Positions 7,916 to 15,358 of a DNA stretch of 31,765 nucleotides are shown here, in pieces. This DNA is from Thermoplasmata archaeon. Lineage in GTDB: Archaea; Thermoplasmatota; Thermoplasmata; Halarchaeoplasmatales; Halarchaeoplasmataceae. The stretch covers positions 1-31,765 of the forward strand of contig JAFDTZ010000004.1 in assembly GCA_019594305.1 (NCBI GenBank), written 5' to 3'. Made by a program: the position numbers and the translations under genes. The notes beneath the pieces are model-generated. The model saw only the letters and a list, made by a program, of their open reading frames with translations. It searched no databases and was not told where the DNA came from. The first letter of the stretch is position 1. Every line of letters starts with the position of its first letter.

Positions 7916-8327
7916 AGGTAGTTCTGGATACAAACGTATTGATATCTGCTGTTGGTTGGTCGGGTCCTCCCGAAAAATGCCTCGATTTATCCATGAACGG
8001 GGTCATAATTAATTTCATAACAAGGCCGATCATCGAAGAATTGATGGTGGTCATTGATTACCCGAAGTTCAAATTCGAAGAGAACGAAAAAGAGCAATTT
8101 TTGGAAGTACTATTAGCAAATTCCGTTTTGGTAGAGCCAATGGAAAATATTAACATAATAAAGGAATATCCCGATGACAACAAATTCTTAGAATGCGCGG
8201 TAGAAGCTTGCGCGGATCATATCATATCCGGAGATGCACATCTTTTAAAATTACAACAATTCAGAGGAATAGAAATTCTTTCACCCAAAGAATTTTTAAC
8301 AAAATCCCCCCCTTCTTTGTGATCTAA
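7745..8327 (+). repeat. Direct repeat copy B carrying the PIN toxin-antitoxin pair
   Basis: Second copy of the repeat at 1-645, in the same orientation. It ends near GATCTAA at 8321-8327, after which the sequences differ. Homologous recombination between the copies would remove the 7.7 kb between them. Confidence 0.8.
7897..8322 (+). CDS. PIN-domain toxin, copy 2, intact
   Basis: A 141-residue PIN-fold ribonuclease of the COG1569 type. The metal-binding acids are visible: D11 in VVLDTNVLIS, E47/E48 in IIEELM, D93/D94 in PDDNKFLE and D113 in SGDAHLL. Such toxins cleave RNA and are blocked by the upstream antitoxin. The last eight residues (LTKSPPSL) differ from copy 1 (LSDL) because a deletion between two AATTTTT motifs joined the gene end to sequence that is non-coding in copy 1. 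Confidence 0.87.
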   Translation: MGERKLKVVLDTNVLISAVGWSGPPEKCLDLSMNGVIINFITRPIIEELMVVIDYPKFKFEENEKEQFLEVLLANSVLVEPMENINIIKEYPDDNKFLECAVEACADHIISGDAHLLKLQQFRGIEILSPKEFLTKSPPSL

Positions 8328-8420
8328 AAAACCGTTCCTCACAATTCACAACTACATCCATTAAAATCATTTTAGTGTGCAGTTCTGTAACATGTTCGAC
8401 CAAATTATCGACTAGGATAT

Positions 8421-8810
8421 TTAGCTGTGTAGGATCACTTGCATCCGTTTTACCCAATCATTGAACACTGGATCCGACAATCGGTAAATTCCCCGTTTTT
8501 CCTTCTCTACCATCCCCACCCTCATCAGATAATCCATATAACCGGGGAGTGCTGAGAGCGGCATATTCACGTCTCGTGCTACATCCGATGCCCTTTTATG
8601 ATACGCCATAGGCAGTATGATATCCCCGTAAGTCCCGGATTTCAGATCAAATCTACTCAGCGTCACCTTGAATTCCATCTGGAGCTCATCCAGCATCTCT
8701 TTGTAGCCCTCTTCTAGCCTTTCCAGGGATATCCTCTCCTTACCATATCTCTGGAATAAGATGTGACCTAATCGCTGGGTATAATCGGGAAATCCTCCCG
8801 TTAGATCCAT
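8421..8810 (-). pseudogene. C-terminal piece of an archaeal ATPase
   Basis: The 129 residues begin at DLTGGFPDYTQRLGHILFQR and end with a winged-helix segment YRLSDPVFNDWVKRM. This is the C-terminal half of the archaeal ATPase family (ATPase_2 with DUF234-like end); the P-loop domain is missing. The frame stays open just upstream (TYYLFMDLTGGFP) but no Walker motif is found there. CATATATG at 8833-8840 is centred about 26 nt before the ATG at 8810, so the fragment might be transcribed. Most likely a truncated gene; a stand-alone DNA-binding remnant is possible. Confidence 0.65.
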
Positions 8811-8883
8811 GAACAGATAATAAGTTTTACAACATATATGGTGTTTGACATAACCTTTGACACGCTAAAACGATCGTATACTT

Positions 8884-9185
8884 CTAAGATATTCTTTTGC
8901 TGCGGTGTACCCTGGAGAGATATGCCGCCCCTTCCTTCACATCAATCTCTAAGTAATATCCATTCTTTCTCAAAAAAATATCCGCGTACTCTATACCAGT
9001 TCTTTTGTTACCGTCTATAAATGGATGTCCGGATATTATCCAATATACTAATTTTGCGGCTCCTTTAAAAAGATCATCCCTGGCTTCAACCTCGATATCG
9101 TTCTTTAGAAAATCAGAAATAAAATCTATGCCCCCTTCTGATAATACTCCATCCTCACCCCCGCTTTCTTGTCATATAAAAGCTT
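8884..9185 (-). pseudogene. Doc/Fic-type toxin, decayed
   Basis: The minus strand encodes GGEDGVLSEGGIDF, then GAAKLVYWIISGHPFIDGNK followed directly by RTGIEYADIFLRKNGYYLEI. HPFIDGNKRTG is the Fic/Doc active-site motif. A frameshift near 9157-9165 separates this from an upstream KLLYDKK segment, and the C-terminus shifts frame after KEGAAYL and stops at 8884. No start codon or antitoxin was found. Doc proteins phosphorylate elongation factor Tu; this copy cannot be functional. Confidence 0.7.
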
Positions 9186-9228
9186 AGGGGGTACACTAAT
9201 CCTTGCCAAATTTGATGTTCCAAACCAG

Positions 9229-9576
9229 TCATCCGTCGATCTCTTCGAGACAGGACTCTATGTCTTCTTCCAGTTTAGGAAGTTATTCATAAACAACGTC
9301 CAAAACGATATCCCAATTCACTCCGAAATACATATGGATTATCTTATCTCTCATACCACCGATCTTCCTCCAATCTATATCGGGATGATTTTTCTTTAAA
9401 TGGGGAGAGATGTTTTTAACTGCTTCACCGATTATCTCAAGATTTCTAAGAACAGCCTCCTGTGTTTTAAGATCTTCGAGTAGTTCTTCACTATCCTATC
9501 CTTGTGTGAACGTTTGAATCCTGTAGATAGCTTCCAGCATATCTTTGAGATATTCCAGATCACCCCGTTTAGACAT
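9229..9576 (-). pseudogene. HepT-like HEPN toxin with two in-frame stop codons
   Basis: One frame from ATG 9576 to TGA 9229 encodes a complete HEPN protein: GDLEYLKDMLEAIYRIQTFT, TQEAVLRNLEIIGEAVKNIS, DIDWRKIGGMRDKIIHMYFG and a C-terminal LPKLEEDIESCLEEID. RDKIIHMY carries the RX4H RNase motif. Two stops interrupt it: TAG at 9496-9498 and TAA at 9283-9285 (where relatives usually have Lys or Glu). Start overlaps the MntA gene by 8 nt. In MntA/HepT (type VII) systems HepT is the toxin and MntA inactivates it by adding AMP. The toxin is dead while the antitoxin is intact. Confidence 0.8.
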
Positions 9577-9865
9577 AAACTACGCTCCTTGATATCGCCT
9601 CATAGACTTCGGGTATCCGGATACCTTTCAGACCCGCAGGAGTCAGGATATCAACCGGTCGATCGAAGATATCCTCCATGTAAAAAACAAGGTCCATAAA
9701 ATTATCAAAATTCGGTTCACTGAACTCCACTATTAGATCTACATCACTCTTCAAATCCTCTTCACCTCTGGCGCAAGAACCGAATAGACCGATGGTTTTC
9801 ACACCGAACCTTTCCTTTATCTCGTCCTTATGTCTCTCCAGTATACTTTTAACATGTTCAACCAT
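9569..9865 (-). CDS. MntA-like minimal nucleotidyltransferase antitoxin
   Basis: A 98-residue protein with IGLFGSCARGEEDLKSDVDL, the GSxxRGE...SDxDL signature of minimal nucleotidyltransferases, plus a third acid in DLIVEF. In type VII modules it AMPylates the HEPN toxin HepT and blocks it. The stop overlaps the HepT pseudogene start by 8 nt. Frame and motifs are intact although the partner is not. A decayed second copy lies at 10064-10271. Confidence 0.85.
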   Translation of the reverse strand: MVEHVKSILERHKDEIKERFGVKTIGLFGSCARGEEDLKSDVDLIVEFSEPNFDNFMDLVFYMEDIFDRPVDILTPAGLKGIRIPEVYEAISRSVVYV

Positions 9866-10063
9866 ATTCGATAACGCATATGAACCAAATCATGAATAAA
9901 CCTTTGCAAGCCTAAACGTGTCCTTGAAGGATGTAATGTTTTAATCGAACAGTAGAAAGCACCGCTTAGCTCACCCATCTATCCTGATAATCCCTACTCC
10001 ATCCCTGATGCGTTTCGGAAATCCAGAGGATATTCAAGTATCAAAGGGATGAATTTCTTTGTG

Positions 10064-10271
10064 GTTTAGACATAAACTACGCTCCCTGATATCTCCTCAT
10101 AGACTTAGGGTCTCCGGATACCTTTCAGACCCATAAGGGTCTGTATATCAACCGGTGGATCGAAGGTAAAAAACAAGGTCCATAAAATCAACCAAATTCG
10201 GTTCCCCGAACTCCACTATAAGCTCCACATGACTTTTCACCCCTGGCCCAGGAACCGAAGAAACCGACGAG
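10064..10271 (-). pseudogene. Decayed second copy of the MntA gene
   Basis: From GTTTAGACATAAACTACGCT at 10064 the sequence follows the MntA gene end at 9567 onward for about 200 nt, with many substitutions, a deletion of about 13 nt (the part matching GATATCCTCCATG) and a shortened region near the DxD codons. The frame is broken. It ends abruptly at about 10265, where a plus-strand TPR-ATPase tail begins. Confidence 0.75.
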
Positions 10272-10367
10272 ATGGATGATTCTAAAGAATATATGAGCAC
10301 GGCACTCGAACTCTATGATAAGATGGGAAATGCCGTCTGGATCGAGAAGTGCAAAAAACTATTATGA
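10272..10367 (+). pseudogene. C-terminal tail of a TPR-ATPase gene
   Basis: The plus strand reads DDSKEYMSTALELYDKMGNA then VWIEKCKKLL and a stop. This matches the last TPR helix pair of the ATPase/TPR proteins in this window, which end FWVKKCQELL (23248) and FWAKRCESW (26756). Nothing of the rest of the gene remains, so it marks a deleted or rearranged family member joined to the MntA remnant. Confidence 0.65.
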
Positions 10368-10406
10368 GTCCTACTCCGAGCACGCGCCTAAATAATCAGA
10401 TGGAAA

Positions 10407-10844
10407 CTATCGTATCCTCTTCGTGTATTTTTCTGTGGAATAAAAAACGTCGTCTTCGTGGCTTAGTTCCTTCAAAGCGTTTTCGAGCTTATCCGAAGGT
10501 ATATAGTACCGTCCTCTGTTGCCCGCGTTAACTACACTATCGGCTTTCGCCAGCAGTTCTCGGGTGTAATCGTAATCCATTTTCATCTCTTGAGAAAGAT
10601 CTCTTATACCTATACCCACGTCTTCTTTTTTGATGTGACCGAGGGATGATAACGCACGTCGGAAAAGAAGGTGTAAGATAAGTTTCTCTTTATCATGTAA
10701 TCCGTGATATTCATCAAGGTATATGGGTGCTCCACTTTGTTTATCTATTCTAAGATAGTTTCTCAAACATAAAAAAAGTTTTAATCGGTCGACCTCACGT
10801 TTATCTACATATAGATTCTTTAACGGGTCGTCTTTCGAGATCAT
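10407..10844 (-). CDS. Small hypothetical protein, putative winged helix
   Basis: A 145-residue soluble protein. The central part has GIGIRDLSQEMKMDYDYTRE then LLAKADSVVNAGNRGRYYIP, which reads as a helix-turn-helix followed by a wing. The first 60 residues are helical and basic. An AT-rich GATTATTAATC near 10866-10876 is about 26 nt before the ATG, consistent with a leaderless start, and it overlaps the stop of the dead gene upstream. No family recognised; a DNA-binding role is only suggested. Confidence 0.6.
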   Translation of the reverse strand: MISKDDPLKNLYVDKREVDRLKLFLCLRNYLRIDKQSGAPIYLDEYHGLHDKEKLILHLLFRRALSSLGHIKKEDVGIGIRDLSQEMKMDYDYTRELLAKADSVVNAGNRGRYYIPSDKLENALKELSHEDDVFYSTEKYTKRIR

Positions 10845-10867
10845 CTACTCTCTTATTCATCTACGGA

Positions 10868-11570
10868 TTAATAATCTTTATGCTGTTTATAAGTCCGGAA
10901 GTTAGGCCTCTTTCTTAACTTATACCTTTTTCGAATTTTTTTCTCTTCTTTGAAGGATCTGAGCAACAAGAATAGTATTATTGCGATCGATGCGATATTA
11001 ATTAGTAAAACCAAAAACATCATGGATGTTAGATCCTCCATCGCCTCTTTGTCCCCATGGAAAGAATCCCAATCAGAGGTATTCTCGTAGTGATGCTATC
11101 CCTCCTTAAGCGAGTAATTTAAAAGGACATTAGAATACGCTACACAATTGGGGTTCTCAAAGCGTTCTTTATATGATAGATGTATATTGACCGTTTCGTT
11201 GGACTCGGAATAGATAATAAATCGGCCACGACCTGCATTCATGGTCAAAAAGTAATCAAGGTTATTCAACTTGTTCCATAATTCGTGCCCCCCTTTTGAA
11301 TAAGTTCCTTCAAAGACCATATCGTTATCGGACTCGATACGCAATGTCCTTCCGTAATCGGTTTCATAGACCGAGTAGCTGCCTGCACCTTCCTTCAATT
11401 CCAAGATGTTCCTGGTGTTCGGTATCGGGACGTATAAAACATAATGAGAATTGTTCGTGTTCCTTATCTCAAGTCTGTATTGGAGATGTATAGTATTACG
11501 GCCGGGTTGATGATACGATAGTGATGATAAGTAAAGATGCTATGATAATGATCAACACTTTCTTTTTCAT
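10868..11570 (-). pseudogene. Membrane-anchored extracellular protein, one frameshift and one stop
   Basis: From ATG 11570 the minus strand encodes a signal peptide (MKKKVLIIIIASLLIITIVS), then a net one-base shift near 11495-11510, then YRLEIRNTNNSHYVLYVPIP and a strand-rich domain of about 130 residues. A TAG at 11096-11098 follows LLNYSLKEG, and the same frame continues with a transmembrane helix (SMMFLVLLINIASIAIILFL) and a basic tail to TAA at 10868. The architecture is that of a secreted domain with a C-terminal anchor. A TATA box CATATATG at 11595-11602 is still in place. Family unknown. Confidence 0.65.
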
Positions 11571-11594
11571 ATGTACCTTAATAGATAGTAATTT

Positions 11595-11602
11595 CATATA
11601 TG
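11595..11602 (-). promoter_or_regulatory. TATA box of the dead anchored-protein gene
   Basis: CATATATG centred 28 nt before the ATG at 11570. Its preservation suggests recent inactivation. The rest of 11571-11693 shows no gene; GTTAAC occurs twice (near 11612 and 11633). Confidence 0.4.
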
Positions 11603-11693
11603 TTTTTCTAGTGTTAACAGCCGATATATTACCGTTAACTGCGGACGTTAAATATCCGATACCCTGTCTCGACGACCATCCGTACCGGGATAA

Positions 11694-12875
11694 CTATACC
11701 GTGAGTACCGCCTTTTTGATCCTTTCCAGCCCTTCCTTAAGGGTACTCCTGGGGCATGCGAAATTCAGTCTCATGAAGCCCTCCCCTCCGGAACCGAACC
11801 GCCTTCCATCGATGAGAGCCACCTTTGCCTTGTTGTATATCAGGTCATTCAACTCTTCCGGTTCGAGGCCGAGTGGGTTGAAATCCATCCACAGCAGGAA
11901 GGTGCCCTGAGGCTCTACCGCCTCGACCTCGGGTATCTCGTGGGATACAAAATCCAGAGCGTATCTCATATTGGCTTTCAGGTAGTCCAGCTGGGCCTCC
12001 AACCAGGCCTCTCCGTGTCCGTAGGCGGCCTTCAGGGCCACCAACCCCATGACGTTGGGTTCCTTCACCAAGAATTCACGGGAATTCTCGAACCTTTTTC
12101 TCAAACGGTCGTTTGCTATGATCGCCACCCCTGTCTTCAATCCCGCTATGTTGAAGCTCTTCGCAGGGGTGATCATGGTTATGGAATTCCATGCGATCTC
12201 CTCGGAGAGTGAAGAAAAGGGCGTGTAAACACCGCTGTAAACGTAATCCGAAAATATCTCGTCCGATACCACCATGACGTTGTTCTCAAGTGCCAGTTCG
12301 GCCACCCCTTCCAGCTCGTTTCTTGTCCACACCCTGCCCACAGGGTTGTGAGGGTTGCACAGAATCATCATGGAGGTCCTATTCATCAGTGGAGGCTCCT
12401 GGGGTGAAAAATTCTCCCGCAGGTCTTGGAAATCGATCCCGTACCCGCCATCGTAGTACTTCAACGGGTTTTCCAGCAACCGCCTTCCGCTGTTCTCCAC
12501 CAGGTAGAAAAAGGGAAAATATACCGGGGGCTGTATAACCACCGAATCCCCCATATCGGAAAAAGTTCTCACCGCGACGCTAAGACCGGTGGTCATACCG
12601 TTGGTAAAAACTATCCATTCGGGCTCTATCTTCCAGCCGTACCTCCTTCCCACCCAATCCACAACGGCAGTACGGTGCTCCTTTCCGGCCCTAGAGTAGC
12701 CGAAGGCGCCGTGTTCCACCCTCTCCTGCAGTGCCTCCATGATGGCTTCACTGGTCTTCCAGTCGGAGTCCGCCACCCACATTGGCAGCAGGTCTTCCCT
12801 ACCGTAATATTCTTCCATACAATCCCATTTGGCACAGCACGTTCCCCTTCTGTCCAGTTTCTGGTCGAAATCCAT
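11694..12875 (-). CDS. MalY/PatB-type PLP aminotransferase, cystathionine beta-lyase-like
   Basis: A 393-residue fold-type I PLP enzyme. Signatures: LPMWVADSDW near 30-39, TNGMTTGL at 91-98, CNPHNPVGRVW at 173-183, SDEIFSDY at 204-211 with the pyridine-binding D205, TPAKSFNIAGLK with Schiff-base K239, and a C-terminal FMRLNFACPRS carrying the carboxylate-binding Arg. The MWVADSDW and DEIFSD pattern points to MalY/PatB C-S lyases, which release homocysteine or sulfide from cystathionine or cysteine; a general aminotransferase role is also possible. Full length for the family. It lies 55 nt after the AAA gene, same strand. Confidence 0.9.
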   Translation of the reverse strand: MDFDQKLDRRGTCCAKWDCMEEYYGREDLLPMWVADSDWKTSEAIMEALQERVEHGAFGYSRAGKEHRTAVVDWVGRRYGWKIEPEWIVFTNGMTTGLSVAVRTFSDMGDSVVIQPPVYFPFFYLVENSGRRLLENPLKYYDGGYGIDFQDLRENFSPQEPPLMNRTSMMILCNPHNPVGRVWTRNELEGVAELALENNVMVVSDEIFSDYVYSGVYTPFSSLSEEIAWNSITMITPAKSFNIAGLKTGVAIIANDRLRKRFENSREFLVKEPNVMGLVALKAAYGHGEAWLEAQLDYLKANMRYALDFVSHEIPEVEAVEPQGTFLLWMDFNPLGLEPEELNDLIYNKAKVALIDGRRFGSGGEGFMRLNFACPRSTLKEGLERIKKAVLTV

Positions 12876-12930
12876 GGATATCGTTCCGTTATACCGACGG
12901 GAGTTTTTAGAATTTTTGTACCGTTGATAC

Positions 12931-13914
12931 CTACCTTAAATATACCAAGTCCTTTGAAACCTCTTTTTTATCGTCCGCTAAAAACGTCCTAGCCTCATCG
13001 TGGCTCAATCCGCATGACCTTAACCTTGCGACCAAGATTATGTCTCGAAAACTTTTTAGCTCCATTTTTCTTATATCCTTTCGTATATCTTTAGATAGCT
13101 TGTACTTTTTACCGAATATATCTACGGCTATGTCCAGGGTTTCTTTGGAAATAGGGCCTCTTTTTACTATGAGACTTCTGTTCAGGATCGCATCATCTAT
13201 GGCTATATCGGCTATGTTACTGGCAAGGATCGCAATACCGTCTTCTTCCATAACTTTATCCAACGTTTTGTTTAAACTGGTCACCGTTTCCAAAAGATGT
13301 GTGAATCCGCCTCCGCCTCCTGCGGCCATAACTCTTTTGCCGCATATGCTGTCAACTTCATCGATAAGCAATATGGTTTTTGCATCGACACTTTTTCTTA
13401 TGGCCTTAAAATAATCCGCAGTATCGCCGATATGCATACCCATCAGGGTCGGACCGTCGGTGGATACGACTTTCCAACCTTTACTCTCTGCCTTTCTAGC
13501 GAGTGCACTCAATATCTTTGTTTTCGAGGTCGAAGATGGTCCTAAAAGGAAAATAACGGAGGGCGTGTTGATCTCTTCACCGTCAAGCTTCTTGTCGAGT
13601 ACCTTCAGGATGAGTTTCTGCCTTTTTCCCAATAATTCGGGTATGAGAAAATCAAGCACGCATCGCTTTTCCTTATCGGACAGGTCTTTCGAAACCTTTA
13701 CTTCATCGATCAACTCGATGTATGTGTTCGGGCCGGTGTAGGACGCCTCTCTCGGTTCGCAATCCACCAACAACAGTTCAACCGAACGTACCTTGAATGT
13801 CTGCCCCACACTAGGTAGGAATCTATTGGCTTTAAGATCTTCCTTTAGGTTTCCCTTGTATTCTTTTGAAGATACCCGCTTCACTGATATCCTGTTCGCT
13901 TCATTTTTTTTCAT
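12931..13914 (-). CDS. Cdc48-like AAA ATPase with altered Walker A
   Basis: About 327 residues. Residues 30-70 (SVGQTFKVRSVELLLVDCEP, GPNTYIELID) resemble the Cdc48/p97 N-domain sequence ending in GPDTEIEV. A single AAA module follows: Walker A GPSSTSKT at 125-132 (Ser where Gly normally precedes Lys), Walker B TILLIDEVDS at about 180-189, sensor-1-like ILASN at 229-233 and an Arg-finger-like AILNR. A poly-Gly run AAGGGGGF lies between Walker B and sensor 1. The ATG at 13914 follows GGGTGTGAT, a fair ribosome-binding site; a GTG at 13929 overlaps the upstream gene. With the preceding gene, which ends 6 nt before this ATG, it forms an operon. Probably a protein or complex remodeller; the target is unknown. 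Confidence 0.75.
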   Translation of the reverse strand: MKKNEANRISVKRVSSKEYKGNLKEDLKANRFLPSVGQTFKVRSVELLLVDCEPREASYTGPNTYIELIDEVKVSKDLSDKEKRCVLDFLIPELLGKRQKLILKVLDKKLDGEEINTPSVIFLLGPSSTSKTKILSALARKAESKGWKVVSTDGPTLMGMHIGDTADYFKAIRKSVDAKTILLIDEVDSICGKRVMAAGGGGGFTHLLETVTSLNKTLDKVMEEDGIAILASNIADIAIDDAILNRSLIVKRGPISKETLDIAVDIFGKKYKLSKDIRKDIRKMELKSFRDIILVARLRSCGLSHDEARTFLADDKKEVSKDLVYLR

Positions 13915-13919
13915 CTCTA

Positions 13920-14972
13920 TCACACCCACATATATAAACTTCTAAGAACCTCCATCAAGGAATCGGTGTCCTCCGGTATAACGAGTATCTCCCCGCTATC
14001 GATCTTATTGGATATGATCCGGAGATTGTATTTATCGTCGGTTTCGCCGGAATAGATGAACAGACCTCTATGCTCTTCCGGATACTCGTGGATTATCTCG
14101 CCGCCTTCGTCATCCATCCTACCGAATATACATTCGACATCAAATTCTTCAAGAAGGTCCTTGGTAAATCCCGATATTCTAGCAAATTCAACTATATCAT
14201 CTCTCTCAACTTGGTGGCCCACCATAAATGGTTGTATGACCTTGACGGAGGCACCCGTGATGTCGGTCATCGCTCGCAGTATATTTCTGTTCGCATCTAA
14301 TATCAGCTTGCTCTGATTTACAAAAAATTCTTCTTTCAATTTTTGATATACCTCTCTTCTTTCTTCCTGTAGATACTCTATCTCCTCGGTATATCTTTTT
14401 ACCACCGCATCGATGTCCGAATACTCTTCGGCTTCCGCCTCGTTTATCAGCTCCGATCTGATATCATCCAAGGTTTTTGACGATATACCACCCAGGGCTT
14501 CTTTGAAAGCCTCTACTAGTGGTCTTTCCAAGTCGAAGCGCTCTTCGATAGTATCTATGCAATGGTTACATACGCACTTGATATGATGAGGGTTCATGTC
14601 CACCGGCTTTATCGTGGGATAGTCGTATATTATCGATTTCATATCGAATCGGTCAAGAAAGGACAAGGTTCCTCGGATGATCTCCATGGCATCCTCACCT
14701 ATCAGTCTAGACGGGCATAGTTCCTCGGACGGGTCCGAAGTAGGTGTAAGGCCGATGGCTTCGGGGACCCCGACACGGGAATAGAACTTCTGACCTAATA
14801 TCTCTTCGGGATCGAAAATTACGTGATCTACTTCTTTCAGTATGGTAGAATCCCTCAACCAATATCCCGGTCTCGGTGCGTTTATAATTTCCATATCTTC
14901 TAGTTCTTCGTTTATCGGATCCGAGGGATAGTCATACATGTCTCTCGCTCCGACATAAACTATCTTCACCAT
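13920..14972 (-). CDS. Unknown protein with CxCxxC motif, partner of the AAA gene
   Basis: A 350-residue protein starting at MVKIVYVGARD; the frame is open 114 codons further upstream but that part is unlike protein and includes a palindromic element. Features: a possible nucleotide- or cofactor-type start (KIVYVGA), HHIKCVCNHCIDTIEERF as a candidate metal or redox site near residue 140, a charged coiled-coil region (RYTEEIEYLQEERREVYQKL near 200-220) and a C-terminal part with FIYSG and NKIDSGEILVIP. No family recognised. It is immediately followed by the Cdc48-like AAA gene, so the two products probably act together. Confidence 0.7.
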   Translation of the reverse strand: MVKIVYVGARDMYDYPSDPINEELEDMEIINAPRPGYWLRDSTILKEVDHVIFDPEEILGQKFYSRVGVPEAIGLTPTSDPSEELCPSRLIGEDAMEIIRGTLSFLDRFDMKSIIYDYPTIKPVDMNPHHIKCVCNHCIDTIEERFDLERPLVEAFKEALGGISSKTLDDIRSELINEAEAEEYSDIDAVVKRYTEEIEYLQEERREVYQKLKEEFFVNQSKLILDANRNILRAMTDITGASVKVIQPFMVGHQVERDDIVEFARISGFTKDLLEEFDVECIFGRMDDEGGEIIHEYPEEHRGLFIYSGETDDKYNLRIISNKIDSGEILVIPEDTDSLMEVLRSLYMWV

Positions 14973-15099
14973 CTGGAATATCATAAACAATAATAACAAT
15001 CCCCCTGTATCATACCGGGCATGATATCTATGGTCTGTTTTGGCCGCTCGATCATACTTCATGATAATACATAGAATCTTCTTTGTAGAAAAATGCTGT

Positions 15100-15121
15100 G
15101 TTTGCACCCGGAGGTGCAAAC
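15100..15121. promoter_or_regulatory. 22-bp palindrome, copy 1
   Basis: GTTTGCACC, loop CGGA, GGTGCAAAC: a perfect 9-bp inverted repeat upstream of the minus-strand CxCxxC/AAA operon. The reverse complement recurs at 15251-15272 with 20 of 22 positions identical. Operator-like. Confidence 0.6.
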
Positions 15122-15203
15122 GGCGGTTATTTCCTTGAAAAATAAATTTTTTAGTATTATGTCGATAGGAGTTATCGATATGGGAGATCCGCGGCCAGTT
15201 ACC

Positions 15204-15225
15204 GTTATAAGAGTATAACATACTC
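15204..15225. promoter_or_regulatory. Overlapping dyads in the divergent promoter region
   Basis: GTTATA (15204-15209) pairs with TATAAC (15214-15219), and GAGTAT (15211-15216) pairs with ATACTC (15220-15225). They share bases, so only one can form at a time. A TATA-like CATTATATAT follows at 15225-15234, which would place a plus-strand transcript start near 15256-15260. Confidence 0.45.
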
Positions 15226-15250
15226 ATTATATATGTTACAAGAACTAAGG

Positions 15251-15272
15251 GTTTGCACCTCCGGGTGCATTG
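15251..15272. promoter_or_regulatory. 22-bp palindrome, copy 2
   Basis: GTTTGCACC, loop TCCG, GGTGCATTG: the reverse complement of the element at 15100-15121 with two changes at the right end. It lies at the predicted transcript start of the secreted-protein gene, where a bound repressor would block initiation. The remainder of 14973-15358 holds no gene. Confidence 0.55.
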
Positions 15273-15358
15273 AAAGATTTGATTGTGGGTCCGCTTTATT
15301 ATAGTTTCAAGCATTGAGGATCGCGAAATCGATTCCTTAAGGCTAGGAGCAAAAAAAA

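Noticed and set aside
9960..10062. Open minus-strand stretch reading KKFIPLILEYPLDFRNASGM
   Set aside because: It looks protein-like for 20 residues, but stops follow quickly and I could not assign a family; too weak to annotate.
9229..11570. TAG codons inside the HepT and surface-protein frames as possible recoding (for example pyrrolysine)
   Set aside because: The HepT frame also contains TAA, the surface-protein gene also has a frameshift, and other genes in the window end normally in TAG (1793-1795, 12931-12933). Simple decay explains it.
12290..12992. Long plus-strand ORFs opposite the aminotransferase gene
   Set aside because: They are GC-driven shadows of the MalY/PatB gene, whose PLP motifs are complete on the minus strand.
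14973..15314. Longer start for the CxCxxC protein, adding 114 codons
   Set aside because: The extension contains the 22-bp palindrome and basic, unordered residues; it is promoter DNA that happens to be open.
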